Shown one piece after another: positions 8,893-17,135 of a stretch of 64,000 nt of DNA (position 1 is the stretch's first letter; the number at the start of each line of letters is the position of its first letter). Made by a program: the position numbers and the translations under genes. Source of the DNA: Coprosoma sp963632935 (GTDB lineage: Bacteria; Bacillota_I; Bacilli_A; RF39; UBA660); NCBI GenBank assembly GCA_963632935.1, contig CAVGWA010000005.1:1-64000 (forward strand), given 5' to 3'. The notes beneath the pieces are model-generated. The model saw only the letters and a program-made list of their open reading frames with translations. It ran no database searches and was not told the origin of the DNA.

Positions 8893-9358
8893 AACTCCAA
8901 TGTATAGTTGCATCTTCAGCCCCCCATGGAAAGCCAGACAAAGACCCAGTATCAATAGTTTTAACATAAAATATTATTCCACTATTTCCAACAAATGCAT
9001 CAGATGAAATTTCCAAAATATTAGACTTTATAGTAATATTAACTAAAGATTTATCTTTAAAAGCCGAAGATCCAATAGAATCAACAACTAACCCATTAAT
9101 AGTTTCTGGAATAAATACTGTTTTATCACAATCACCACTATATCCAGTAATTGTCGCATTTCCATTAGAATTTTTCTGATAATAAAAACAAGATTCTTCC
9201 GTAGTCAACTTTTGAACATCATCCAAAGCACCCTCCTTTATTTTATCATTACTAAGCTTATGATTAGATAAAATAGAAACAGTTCCCATAACCAAAACTA
9301 AAAAAAGTGATAAAATACCATAAAGTAATGCGGAAGTTACAAAACCATTTTCTTTCAT
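8891..9358 (-). CDS. pilin-like anchored protein with BspA-type leucine-rich repeat
   Basis: 155 residues. The N terminus MKENGFVTSALLYGILSLF has a charged leader, a G-F junction and a long hydrophobic helix like a prepilin, but lacks the glutamate at position 5 of true type IV pilins. After a coiled linker comes a disulfide-capable segment and one LRR_5/BspA-like unit (TVFIPETINGLVVDSIGSSAF, then SLVNITIKSN). Such repeats are usually surface or binding modules. The start is supported by AAGGGGAT upstream. It has its own strong promoter and terminator. I infer a surface location; whether it enters a pilus is unknown. Confidence 0.6.
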   Translation of the reverse strand: MKENGFVTSALLYGILSLFLVLVMGTVSILSNHKLSNDKIKEGALDDVQKLTTEESCFYYQKNSNGNATITGYSGDCDKTVFIPETINGLVVDSIGSSAFKDKSLVNITIKSNILEISSDAFVGNSGIIFYVKTIDTGSLSGFPWGAEDATIHWS

Positions 9359-9382
9359 ATAATCCCCTTACCTTTTACTAAA

Positions 9383-9411
9383 ATTATACCCCATTTATTT
9401 ATCCAAGGCAA
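9383..9411 (-). promoter_or_regulatory. promoter of the pilin-like LRR gene
   Basis: On the minus strand TTGCCT (9406-9411), 17-base spacer, TATAAT (9383-9388). It lies 25 bases before the start codon. Confidence 0.65.
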
Positions 9412-9460
9412 GTACTAACCAACCAGCAAAATAAATCATATAATAATAAAGGTGATATAA

Positions 9461-9634
9461 ATGAAAAACATCTTCTTTGGTAAAGGAAAATGGACATTAC
9501 TATGCATAATATGTATGATAATACTACTTTATCAAATACTAATTACAATATTTATTGTAACAAGATTTAATGTATTTTTAATATTCATATTTCTAATAAT
9601 TTTATTTATTTGTATCTTTAGACTCCTTTGGTAA
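9461..9634 (+). CDS. small two-helix membrane protein, 57 residues
   Basis: A short gene starting MKNIFFGKGKWTLLC and ending FRLLW. It encodes two hydrophobic segments (about residues 10-33 and 37-55) with a short polar turn (TRFN) between. AAAGGTGAT sits eight bases before the ATG, which favours real translation. It is convergent with the YsxE-like gene and their 3' ends overlap by 33 bases. I do not recognise a family. CATATAATA just upstream fits both a sigma-A -10 and a sporulation sigma-E/K -10, and the neighbours are spore-coat genes, so a sporulation role is possible but unproven. Confidence 0.5.
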   Translation: MKNIFFGKGKWTLLCIICMIILLYQILITIFIVTRFNVFLIFIFLIILFICIFRLLW

Positions 9635-10492
9635 AATAAACTTATCTGTCTTTAAAATCATATTAACCATATTATTGATATGTTTACAATTATTATATTC
9701 ACTATCCCTAAAATCAATTAATAAAGGCTGACTTATTAAAATAAAAAACAACTCTTTTTCTGAACTTAACAAAGGATAATATTTTTCATATCTCTCAAGT
9801 AAAACATCAAAATCAAAATCTAATCCATGATTCATATATAACTTATAAAGATCAAAAACAGGCGAAGCTATTTTAGCCTTATCCCAACTAATTAAATAAG
9901 GTTTATCAGAAACAAAAAAATGAGATAAATTTAAATTATTATGAATAAAAACCCTACGTTCTTTTCTTTTTTCTTTTATATGTTTATGCCACTTTAAAAG
10001 TCTTTTTTTATTATCATCAATTGCCTTATAAATAACCGATACATTCCTTGCAAATAACTGCTGATAAGGACTCATATAAACCTTAGATTCAATAAGAGTA
10101 ATTATATCAGTATAATATGTATATAAATAATCTAAATTATTATTCAAATCATCAAATATTTGTTCATAATAATCTAAATCAATTTCCTTATAATGAGTCG
10201 TTTTAGAATGAAGAAGAGCTACTACATGAACTAAATCTAAAATCTTTTGTTCATCTGGAATAGAAAAATCATCAACATATTCCATCAATTGATATTCATC
10301 ATTAAAATTAGTTAAATACTTAGGCATATAATCAAAATTACGTGATTTTAAATAATCAAATATCTCTTTATTTAATCTTCCTTCTTTATAAACATATCTT
10401 CCATCATCGGTAGTTACAATTAAACTCCTACCTTTTTTTTCATATCCGCTAGGTTTTAAATTATATTTCTTTAATACCTCATTAACTTTCAT
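9602..10492 (-). CDS. ysxE: YsxE-like spore coat protein (CotS/aminoglycoside-kinase fold family)
   Basis: 296 residues with a kinase-like fold of the CotS/YsxE/APH group: a phosphate-loop-like N-lobe (VTTDDGRYVYKEG), the ICYDH-type region as FIHNNLNLSHFF and a metal-binding-like SWDKAK segment. In true phosphotransferases the motif reads HGDxxxxN and then DxD/E; here H-N-N-L-N-L-S-H and S-W-D suggest weakened or lost catalysis, as is typical for coat members of the family. The gene lies directly downstream of a SpoVID-like gene and overlaps its end, exactly as spoVID-ysxE does in Bacillus subtilis. The ATG at 10492 is inside the end of the upstream gene; a TTG at 10516 is an alternative. Confidence 0.75.
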   Translation of the reverse strand: MKVNEVLKKYNLKPSGYEKKGRSLIVTTDDGRYVYKEGRLNKEIFDYLKSRNFDYMPKYLTNFNDEYQLMEYVDDFSIPDEQKILDLVHVVALLHSKTTHYKEIDLDYYEQIFDDLNNNLDYLYTYYTDIITLIESKVYMSPYQQLFARNVSVIYKAIDDNKKRLLKWHKHIKEKRKERRVFIHNNLNLSHFFVSDKPYLISWDKAKIASPVFDLYKLYMNHGLDFDFDVLLERYEKYYPLLSSEKELFFILISQPLLIDFRDSEYNNCKHINNMVNMILKTDKFILPKESKDTNK

Positions 10493-11060
10493 GTGCTGGT
10501 ATAATAACTTTATCAAAAACAGTCAAATTATCAAGATCATTATACTCCGCAAGTTTTTCCCTAGTTACACCATATCTCTCAGCAATCGACAAGGCAGTAT
10601 CATTTTCTAAAACAACATGAACCTTATAAGTAACATATCTTTCACCATCATCAAGATTAGAAAAAACAGACTTTGATAAATTATCTTCTAAAATAACTTC
10701 CTCATTTTCTTCTTTAACCTCTTCACTTCTTTCATTTTCAATAAGTCCATCAATGGCGACCTCAATATCAATAGAAAGAATTTTATCATCCTTAACCTCA
10801 TAATAAAAATCATTAATATCAATAACAATATTATCAGTATTATACTTTCCATCAATACTTATATCAAATGGTAACTTATATTCAAAATTATCAACAGTCA
10901 AACTAGCAGATGTCATCTTATAACTACCACTCACCACAAATTCCAAAGAAACCAAATTATTTTCTTTTAATTTTAAACTATGATCTAAAGATATACTATT
11001 TACCTGTGCAATATTAGAATCAAATAAAATATCTTTAGAAAAAGGTACTATTTTTTTCAT
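10482..11060 (-). CDS. spoVID: SpoVID-like spore coat assembly protein with C-terminal LysM
   Basis: 192 residues. The N-terminal half (residues about 1-100, with NSISLDHSLKLKENN and VVSGSYK) matches the beta-rich domain shared by SpoVID and SipL, which encases the forespore with coat proteins. An acidic linker (residues about 105-135) leads to a C-terminal LysM domain (VLENDTALSIAERYGVT, then LDNLTVFDKVIIP). It is much shorter than Bacillus SpoVID (575), closer to a minimal form: most of the acidic middle is missing. AGGAGGGG lies five bases before the ATG at 11060. Order with the YsxE-like gene supports the call. Expected in the mother cell under sigma-E; no clear sigma-E box was found. Confidence 0.75.
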   Translation of the reverse strand: MKKIVPFSKDILFDSNIAQVNSISLDHSLKLKENNLVSLEFVVSGSYKMTSASLTVDNFEYKLPFDISIDGKYNTDNIVIDINDFYYEVKDDKILSIDIEVAIDGLIENERSEEVKEENEEVILEDNLSKSVFSNLDDGERYVTYKVHVVLENDTALSIAERYGVTREKLAEYNDLDNLTVFDKVIIPAHES

Positions 11061-11100
11061 ACCAACCCCTCCTAAAAAAATATATGCCATTAATAAAAAA

Positions 11101-11691
11101 TTATACTAAACTATCATACAAACTACTTGCATAATCAAAATTAACCTTATTCCAAATATTTTTAAGATAACTATCCTTATCATTTTTATATTTCAAATAA
11201 TATGCATGTTCCCATAAATCAACAGTAAAAAGAGGTATTAAATCATAAGAAAAAGGAGTCTCTTGATTAGGAAGATTAATAATAGATAAACTACCAACCT
11301 TATCCATAACTAAAAAAGTATACCCACTACCAACTAACAACCTAGCCTTCGAAATAAAAATATCTTTAAAACTGTCAAAACTGCCAAACACTTCGCTAAT
11401 CTTATCAGCAAGCTTACCACATGGATAAGACTTAACATCAAAAAGCCCTTGAAAATATAAATTGTGATTTAAAACGCCGCCCACATTATATAAAATTGTC
11501 CCTCTTTTTTCCAACGGAAACTCATCAATTCTTTTAGGAATATCCTCTAAAAGAATATCTTTAAATACCAATTTATTTAAATTATCCAAATATTTTTTAT
11601 GATGTTTATTATAATGAATATTAACCGTTTCAGAATCAATATATGGTTCTAAAGCATCATAATCATATGGAAGTTTAATAATATCAAACAC
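11101..11691 (-). CDS. sodA: superoxide dismutase, Fe/Mn family
   Basis: Converts superoxide to peroxide and oxygen in the cytoplasm. The four metal ligands are visible: His in HYNKHHKKY, His in LNHNLYF, then Asp and His in DLWEHAYY. Length near 196 is normal. The start at GTG 11691 has GGTGAT upstream and gives an N terminus FDIIKLPYDYDALEP like other SODs; an ATG at 11706 lacks a ribosome binding site. It sits between dagK and spoVID. In Bacillus SodA takes part in coat crosslinking, so the neighbourhood fits a spore role, but this is inference. Confidence 0.88.
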   Translation of the reverse strand: MFDIIKLPYDYDALEPYIDSETVNIHYNKHHKKYLDNLNKLVFKDILLEDIPKRIDEFPLEKRGTILYNVGGVLNHNLYFQGLFDVKSYPCGKLADKISEVFGSFDSFKDIFISKARLLVGSGYTFLVMDKVGSLSIINLPNQETPFSYDLIPLFTVDLWEHAYYLKYKNDKDSYLKNIWNKVNFDYASSLYDSLV

Positions 11692-11724
11692 AAAATCACC
11701 ATCCAATCTATCATATTAAAAATC

Positions 11725-11748
11725 AAAAAAAAGATACCTAAAGTATCA
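11725..11748 (-). terminator. dagK terminator
   Basis: Minus-strand stem GATAC / GTATC with a five-base loop followed by eight T. The stop codon TGA (11746-11748) runs into the first arm. Confidence 0.65.
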
Positions 11749-12660
11749 TATAAAAATTTTATCAATTTCACTTTTTGGAAGTAACATTTTTATTCCCTTA
11801 ACTATTTTTATCTCATATTCCTTCGATCTATCATTAAGCTCCTCACCATCAATACAAAATCTTTTTTTAGGTCTTTCCTTTAGCTTGATTTTTAAATAAT
11901 TAGTTTTAAAAAAATAAAATCCAGGAACCTTTGTAATATCACTAGTTTTAACATAATATAAACTCTTAATAATATCTTTTTTAGAAGAAATATTAGAAAC
12001 CAAAACCTCAAACTTATCATCATTCATTTTAACATCTTGTAAAATTTCTAAACCACCCATCCTAGAAGCATTACAAATTAAAATAAATGAATAAAGACCT
12101 GTATATTCTTCACCATTGGCTGTTAAAGTCATTTCAAATAAAGAAGTTTTTCTATTAAATGATTTAATCGCATTTAACATATAAGCTAAATAACCAAAAT
12201 TTTTCTTTAAACTTCTTGGAGTATCATATGCAACATTGGTAAACTTACCAAGTCCTGCAACATAAACAAATGGAACATCATTAATCGTACAAATATCTAT
12301 ATCCTTAATGGTACCATCCAAAACCAATTTTAAATTTTGAACCGGATTTTTAACCATACCAAACATCGCACCTAAATCATTAGTAGTACCAAATGGAATA
12401 TGTGTAAGCAATAATTTTTTATTTCTTTTTAAATTACCATTTACAACCTCATTAAATGTACCATCGCCACCAAAAGAAATAACTAAATCAACATCATCAT
12501 CAAGATCAAATATAATTTTTTTAGCATGTCCTTGATAAGATGTAAATAAAACTTGAACATCATAACTATATTTATTTAAAATCTCTTTAAATTTTGAAAT
12601 ATAAACATCTTTTTTTTTCTTACCACTATGTGGATTACAAATAACAACACATTTTTTCAT
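11746..12660 (-). CDS. dagK: diacylglycerol/lipid kinase, DagK/YegS family
   Basis: 304 residues. Phosphorylates diacylglycerol or a related lipid to recycle it into phospholipid synthesis, especially when lipoteichoic acid synthesis releases diacylglycerol. Seen: NPHSGKKK near the N terminus, the nucleotide-binding SFGGDGTFNEVVNG, and the THIPFGTTNDLGAMFG motif, followed by the beta-sandwich C-terminal domain with a KKRFCIDGEEL segment. The closest models are Bacillus DagK and BmrU. It probably shares a transcript with the two paralogues upstream, since no terminator is seen between them. Confidence 0.85.
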   Translation of the reverse strand: MKKCVVICNPHSGKKKKDVYISKFKEILNKYSYDVQVLFTSYQGHAKKIIFDLDDDVDLVISFGGDGTFNEVVNGNLKRNKKLLLTHIPFGTTNDLGAMFGMVKNPVQNLKLVLDGTIKDIDICTINDVPFVYVAGLGKFTNVAYDTPRSLKKNFGYLAYMLNAIKSFNRKTSLFEMTLTANGEEYTGLYSFILICNASRMGGLEILQDVKMNDDKFEVLVSNISSKKDIIKSLYYVKTSDITKVPGFYFFKTNYLKIKLKERPKKRFCIDGEELNDRSKEYEIKIVKGIKMLLPKSEIDKIFI

Positions 12661-12698
12661 TATATCACCTAATTCATCATATAATATATATGTGAAAT

Positions 12699-13130
12699 TT
12701 ATATATTATTAATTTTTTTATCAATTTGTTCAAAAAGAATCGAAAAATTTTCATCATCCTTATAAAATGTTGACAAAGCCCTTTTTGCCTTAATTAAATC
12801 AGATTTATTACAAGAAGAAATCCAATCATCAAATTTACCTTTTGTATAATTTAAATACATATTCAAAAAGGAAGCATCTTCACTTTCATGTACATATGTA
12901 GTTAAAGTTAAAGTTAATCTTTGAATAATTAAATTATCTTCAAAAAAACTTAAAATTTCTAAAATTTCATAAATTTTTTCATATTCCAAATCATTAATAT
13001 AATTATCTAAAGTATTATTCTTAAAAGCTTCCTTCATTTCATCTAAAATTACTTTATTAGAATTTAATAAACCTTTTCTTTTTTTAAATACCTCATCATC
13101 ACATTCTTTTAAAATAAAATCATCAAACAC
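12699..13130 (-). CDS. unknown helical protein, tandem paralogue A
   Basis: About 143 residues, acidic and predicted helical. No family recognised. It aligns over about 95 residues with its upstream neighbour at 13132-13614: DNYINDLEYEKIYEILEILSF against DSYISKCSYDELCEVWDIMAF (compare by eye), and both share W at the motif FDDWI/FMNWL and the A-L-x-T-F block. The GTG at 13130 begins one base after the neighbour's stop and has AGGGTGG upstream; a GTG at 13142 is an alternative. Cotranscribed with dagK in all likelihood. Function unknown; no membrane segment or signal peptide. Confidence 0.6.
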   Translation of the reverse strand: MFDDFILKECDDEVFKKRKGLLNSNKVILDEMKEAFKNNTLDNYINDLEYEKIYEILEILSFFEDNLIIQRLTLTLTTYVHESEDASFLNMYLNYTKGKFDDWISSCNKSDLIKAKRALSTFYKDDENFSILFEQIDKKINNI

Positions 13131-13131
13131 T

Positions 13132-13614
13132 CTATCTACCACCCTTTAGTTTTTCATAATAGATATTTATCTTTTCTTCCATCAAAATATATTTATCATC
13201 CTTATTATCATTTCCAAAATTAAATGTAAATAATGCTTTTTTTAACATCCTAAGTTCCTGCATGCTTAAGCTCTCAAGCCAATTCATAAAATTATTTTCA
13301 TCAATATTTTTAATCATATCAATAAATATATCACCTTCATATTCATGAATCTTAGAAACAACTTTACCAATAACTTCATAATAATCATATTTCATAAAAG
13401 CCATAATATCCCAAACTTCACATAGTTCATCATAGCTACATTTAGAAATATAACTATCAATCGCATTCTCATTATAAGCCTTTATTAAATCTTTCAAAAT
13501 TTTATAACAATGAACTCTTTTTTTATTTTCATGGTAAACTTTTTTAACATCATCTATATAATAAATACCATTATCATCCTTTACGCCTACCATATTAATT
13601 TTAAAATTTTCCAT
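13132..13614 (-). CDS. unknown helical protein, tandem paralogue B
   Basis: 160 residues. Paralogue of the next gene downstream; the shared core is described there. This copy carries an extra N-terminal segment of about 40 residues with a beta-like GVKDDNGIYYIDDV. The ATG at 13614 was chosen because GAGGGAT lies just before it. No membrane helix, no recognised catalytic motif. The pair has probably arisen by local duplication and is translationally coupled. Role unknown; adjacency to dagK and the dcw cluster is not informative by itself. Confidence 0.6.
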   Translation of the reverse strand: MENFKINMVGVKDDNGIYYIDDVKKVYHENKKRVHCYKILKDLIKAYNENAIDSYISKCSYDELCEVWDIMAFMKYDYYEVIGKVVSKIHEYEGDIFIDMIKNIDENNFMNWLESLSMQELRMLKKALFTFNFGNDNKDDKYILMEEKINIYYEKLKGGR

Positions 13615-13725
13615 AATATAATCCCTCAAAGATATAATAATATTTACAAGGAAAAAAGTCAAATCTGACATAGCACTTAAAAAATAATATCTTTATTATG
13701 ATTTTTTTAGCAGTTGTCATACAAA

Positions 13726-14076
13726 TTAAAAAGAAAGTCAAAGATAGTACTACTCACTAAATAAAAATATTTAATTGTGAATATTTAAGTCTGTATTCAA
13801 CAAGTGATAAATATCCAAGTTTCTTTTGAATTGCAAATTTTAATCTTACTGTTCCACAACCAGATATTCCATATTTGTTATTTAAATAAAATATAGTCGC
13901 CCTTGATTTAAATTCTTTTACTATTTTGACTTTATCATTCAAAGTCCATTTCTTATGTTTTTCCACGAAAAAAACACCTTCAAAACTCTTTCTAAATATA
14001 TTTTAACACATTTACATGTTTCTTTTTATTTAATGTGAGCTTTAAAGGTATTATAATCAATTGACTTCCTTTTTAA
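13726..14076 (-). mobile_element. internally deleted IS3-type element (MITE-like), about 350 bp
   Basis: A transposase remnant is flanked by 16-base inverted repeats, TTAAAAAGAAAGTCAA at 13726-13741 and its complement at 14061-14076, with one mismatch. The right repeat includes the ftsZ stop codon. Flanking AAA on both sides could be a 3-base target duplication but is low complexity. The stretch 13672-14072 contains nothing else that I can support. Confidence 0.55.
13757..13966 (-). pseudogene. IS3-family transposase remnant, OrfA start joined to OrfB end
   Basis: 69 codons. The first ~38 residues (MEKHKKWTLNDKVKIVKEF, then YLNNKYGISG) look like the helix-turn-helix of an IS3-type OrfA. The last ~28 (RLKFAIQKKLGYLSLVEYR) look like the very end of an IS3-type OrfB, which usually reads ...LGYLSPVEYR. 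The whole integrase core with its DDE residues is missing, so the product cannot be a transposase. This is the hallmark of an internal deletion in a two-ORF element. Confidence 0.6.
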
Positions 14077-15113
14077 AAATTACTTCTTTTTCTAAGGAAT
14101 GCTGGTATAACAGTGTCTTCATCATCTAAACCAGAAATAGGTGTTATATCTTCTTCCTTTTTTTCTTTGGCTTGATCAAATCCAGTTGCAATAACTGTTA
14201 CAATTAATTCATCTGTAAAATTTTCATTAATAACGGCACCAAATATTGTATTAATGTCAGTATTAGCTGATTTTCTTACTGCTTCTACTGCTTCTTCAAC
14301 TTCAAATAAAGTTAAGTTTGGACCACCTGTAACATTGATAATTGCATCAGTTGCTCCATCAATACTAGTTTCTAAAAGTGGACTTAAAACCGCTTGATTA
14401 GCAGCTTCTACTGCTCTATCTTCGCCAACACCTGCACCAATACCAATTAGGGCATTTCCACGTTTTTCCATTACTGTTTTTACATCAGCAAAATCCAAGT
14501 TAATTAATCCAGGACATGCAATTAAATCTGAAATAGATTGAACACCACGGCGAAGTACATTATCAACTTCTTTGAATGAATCAAGAAGTGGTGTTGATTT
14601 ATCAATAATTTCTCTTAATCTATCATTAGGAACAACAATTAATGTATCTACATGTTTTTTTAATTCCTCAATACCGTCTAAGGCTTGTGTCATTCTCTTT
14701 TTACCTTCGAAAGAAAACGGTTTTGTAACAATGCCAATTGTTAAGGCACCTGAATTTTGAGCAATATCTGCGATAACAGGAGCAGCACCGGTTCCAGTTC
14801 CACCACCCATACCACAAGTGATAAATACCATATCAGCTCCTTTTAATGCTTCTTCTAGTTCTGTTTTAGATTCTAAAGCTGCTTCTTTACCAATTTGTGG
14901 ATTTGCTCCAGCACCAAGGCCATGAGTAAGTTCAGTTCCTATTTGTATTTTATTTTCAGCCATTGAATTGTTAAGCACTTGTGAGTCTGTATTTGCAACT
15001 ATAAATTCAACGCCTTCTACTGATTCTATCATTCTATTGACGGCATTACATCCTCCGCCACCGACACCAATTACTTTTATTTTTGCTAATTGATCCATTT
15101 CAATTCCCATCAT
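14073..15113 (-). CDS. ftsZ: cell division protein FtsZ
   Basis: Tubulin-like GTPase that forms the Z ring. The T1 loop GVGGGGCNAVNRM, tubulin signature GGGTGTG (about residue 107) and NVTGGPNLTLFE are all present. The C-terminal linker is very short (about 20 residues) before the conserved tail peptide DTVIPAFLRKR that binds FtsA. At 346 residues it is 30-40 shorter than usual, all in the linker. AGGAGG lies seven bases before the first ATG. It follows ftsA by 11 bases. The stop codon lies inside the inverted repeat of a decayed IS element. Confidence 0.97.
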   Translation of the reverse strand: MMGIEMDQLAKIKVIGVGGGGCNAVNRMIESVEGVEFIVANTDSQVLNNSMAENKIQIGTELTHGLGAGANPQIGKEAALESKTELEEALKGADMVFITCGMGGGTGTGAAPVIADIAQNSGALTIGIVTKPFSFEGKKRMTQALDGIEELKKHVDTLIVVPNDRLREIIDKSTPLLDSFKEVDNVLRRGVQSISDLIACPGLINLDFADVKTVMEKRGNALIGIGAGVGEDRAVEAANQAVLSPLLETSIDGATDAIINVTGGPNLTLFEVEEAVEAVRKSANTDINTIFGAVINENFTDELIVTVIATGFDQAKEKKEEDITPISGLDDEDTVIPAFLRKRSNF

Positions 15114-15124
15114 TATAATTCCTC

Positions 15125-16354
15125 CTATTCGCCAAAAAAGTATCCAAATACTTTTCCAAGCATTGTGTTATCTGAAATATTTTGTTTAGGCGATGAAATT
15201 TCATCCATATCATTTTCACTAAACATGGAATAGTTCATTCCTTTTAATTTTAATGTATTTAGAAAATAAATTATATTTCCAATTACGGTACTATATTTAT
15301 TATCCCTTACACCGATTAATTTAACAGTCCCTTTATTAGCTACTGGCAAAACATCGTTTAAACAGCTTTCAAAATCCAACATATTACTGACACCACCAGT
15401 TACTATTATATACTGAATTGGCTTATTTGTTAAGTCATTTAACGTATTTTTTGCTAAAGTTAATGTCTCTTCAATCCTACTCATAACAACTTCTGAAGCG
15501 GCTGATTGGTTAATTTTTATTTTTACATTATCAATATTTAACGTTTCATATACTTCATTATTATTGGCATTTTTTTTATGAGCTAAGGCAAATTTTTCTT
15601 TTATTTTTTTTGCTTCATTAATGTCAATTTTATACATGTATGCTAGATCACGTTCAATATCTTTTCCACCTGTACCAATTATTTTTGTGCTTACAGGAAT
15701 TGATTTATTATATAAAGATACTGTTGTGACTTCTGCACCTATATTAATAATTGCACTTATTGAATTATCTAAGAATTCATTTTTAAAACAATTGATATCA
15801 CCAATGCTTCCCACTGAAATATCAACAATTTCTATACCTAGACTTTCTATGATACTAGCTACTGAATATACATTTTTCTTTGGTGTTGTTACCATCATTG
15901 CTCTTCCCATTAAAACGGTTCCAGGGAAACCTTTTGGATCTTTCATAACTGTTTTACCATTTATTTTAAAGTCAATTGGAACAACGGTTACGAATTCTTC
16001 GTTTGGTAATATATTTTTCTTTATTCCATCCTTATAGGAATTTATCATATCACTAGCTGTAATTAGGTCGCCCACTACTTTGCACTCACCTTTGATAATT
16101 TTATATTCAGCCATATGATTAGGAATACTAACGATGATTTTTTTTATTTTTACTCCAAGCATATCTTCAACATCTTTTAAAGCAAGCATAATAGATTTTT
16201 TTGTTAAATCAGGTTCAACAATTAAACCCTTTTTTATTCCCCGTGAAGGTATAGTAGATGCTGCAAGTAAGTTTAAATGATTTTGATAAAGTTCACAAAC
16301 TACAAGTTTAATTGAATCACTACCAAGTTCCATACTTGCGTAAACCTGTTCCAT
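15125..16354 (-). CDS. ftsA: cell division protein FtsA
   Basis: Actin-like membrane tether of the Z ring. It starts MEQVYASMELGSDSIKLVV (phosphate 1 motif), has the SHS2-like 1C domain near residues 85-160, a phosphate 2 region (ISAIINIGAEVTTVSLY) and an adenosine motif (YIIVTGGVSNM). The C terminus ends in GKVFGYFFGE, an amphipathic membrane-targeting helix. Length 409 is normal. It lies directly before ftsZ in the expected order; between divIB and ftsA there is a 94-base gap that may hold a promoter, not resolved here. Confidence 0.94.
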   Translation of the reverse strand: MEQVYASMELGSDSIKLVVCELYQNHLNLLAASTIPSRGIKKGLIVEPDLTKKSIMLALKDVEDMLGVKIKKIIVSIPNHMAEYKIIKGECKVVGDLITASDMINSYKDGIKKNILPNEEFVTVVPIDFKINGKTVMKDPKGFPGTVLMGRAMMVTTPKKNVYSVASIIESLGIEIVDISVGSIGDINCFKNEFLDNSISAIINIGAEVTTVSLYNKSIPVSTKIIGTGGKDIERDLAYMYKIDINEAKKIKEKFALAHKKNANNNEVYETLNIDNVKIKINQSAASEVVMSRIEETLTLAKNTLNDLTNKPIQYIIVTGGVSNMLDFESCLNDVLPVANKGTVKLIGVRDNKYSTVIGNIIYFLNTLKLKGMNYSMFSENDMDEISSPKQNISDNTMLGKVFGYFFGE

Positions 16355-16448
16355 AACATCATCCTCCTACGGTCTATCATTAATTATACTATAATTTTAC
16401 CTTATTGCAAAGAAAATGTAAATTAAAATTGCTCTTTAAACTTATTTT

Positions 16449-17123
16449 TTATTCTTTTACTTCAAAATATTCACCTGAGTCTAAATATAAAATTCCTTTT
16501 TTATTGTTAAATTCTTTAATTATTGTCAAATAATTATCAAGACTTGAAAATTTATTTAGTGTTAAGTAAACCTGATTACCATCGTTCATGGTAAGAAAAA
16601 ATCTTCCACTGTCAACTTCATTAGGGTCATATTTTATTTCTGAAATTCTTTTTACGATTGGATAATCAATTTTTGAAATTGCTTTTAAAAATTTTGTATA
16701 CGTTTTATCAGGTATATAGTTTATAACGGTTGGTACTGAAAAGTTATCATCGGTTTCTGTTTTATCTTTCAATATTGTTTTTTGTTTTGGCAAGTAATAA
16801 AATAAAGGCAAGTTTTCTTCAACTTCAATGACTATGTTGTTAAAGTTTCTTTTTTTTACTTTAGCAGTTTTTATATATATATCTTTTTCTAAGGCTTTTT
16901 CTACATTTATGGATAAAGTTTTTATACAGCTTGGATAATCTGAAAGTCCAGATTTTTTAATTATTTCCCAGTCAGTATATAAAACATTATTTTTTACAAC
17001 TATATTGTTAATTTTTACATCAGTTAAAAAAGCAAACATAAGTAGTGCTAATGATGTTATTAAAAAAACAATTAGTATATTTTTTATTTTTAGTTTTCTT
17101 TTTTTCTTTGATTTTTTTGCCAC
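16449..17123 (-). CDS. divIB: division protein DivIB/FtsQ
   Basis: 224 residues, bitopic. A basic cytoplasmic N terminus (AKKSKKKRKLKIK) is followed by one membrane helix (about residues 14-32), a POTRA domain starting KINNIVVKNNVLYTDWEI and a beta domain with a FtsQ-type end (GILYLDSGEYFEVKE). It stabilises the FtsLB-FtsW complex at the septum. Position between murG and ftsA is the classic dcw arrangement. The sequence is divergent, as usual for this family. Confidence 0.85.
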   Translation of the reverse strand: MAKKSKKKRKLKIKNILIVFLITSLALLMFAFLTDVKINNIVVKNNVLYTDWEIIKKSGLSDYPSCIKTLSINVEKALEKDIYIKTAKVKKRNFNNIVIEVEENLPLFYYLPKQKTILKDKTETDDNFSVPTVINYIPDKTYTKFLKAISKIDYPIVKRISEIKYDPNEVDSGRFFLTMNDGNQVYLTLNKFSSLDNYLTIIKEFNNKKGILYLDSGEYFEVKE

Positions 17124-17135
17124 AAAACCACCTTT

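Noticed and set aside
15621..16037. A 138-codon plus-strand frame inside ftsA.
   Set aside because: It is fully antisense to a well-conserved essential gene and has no start signals.
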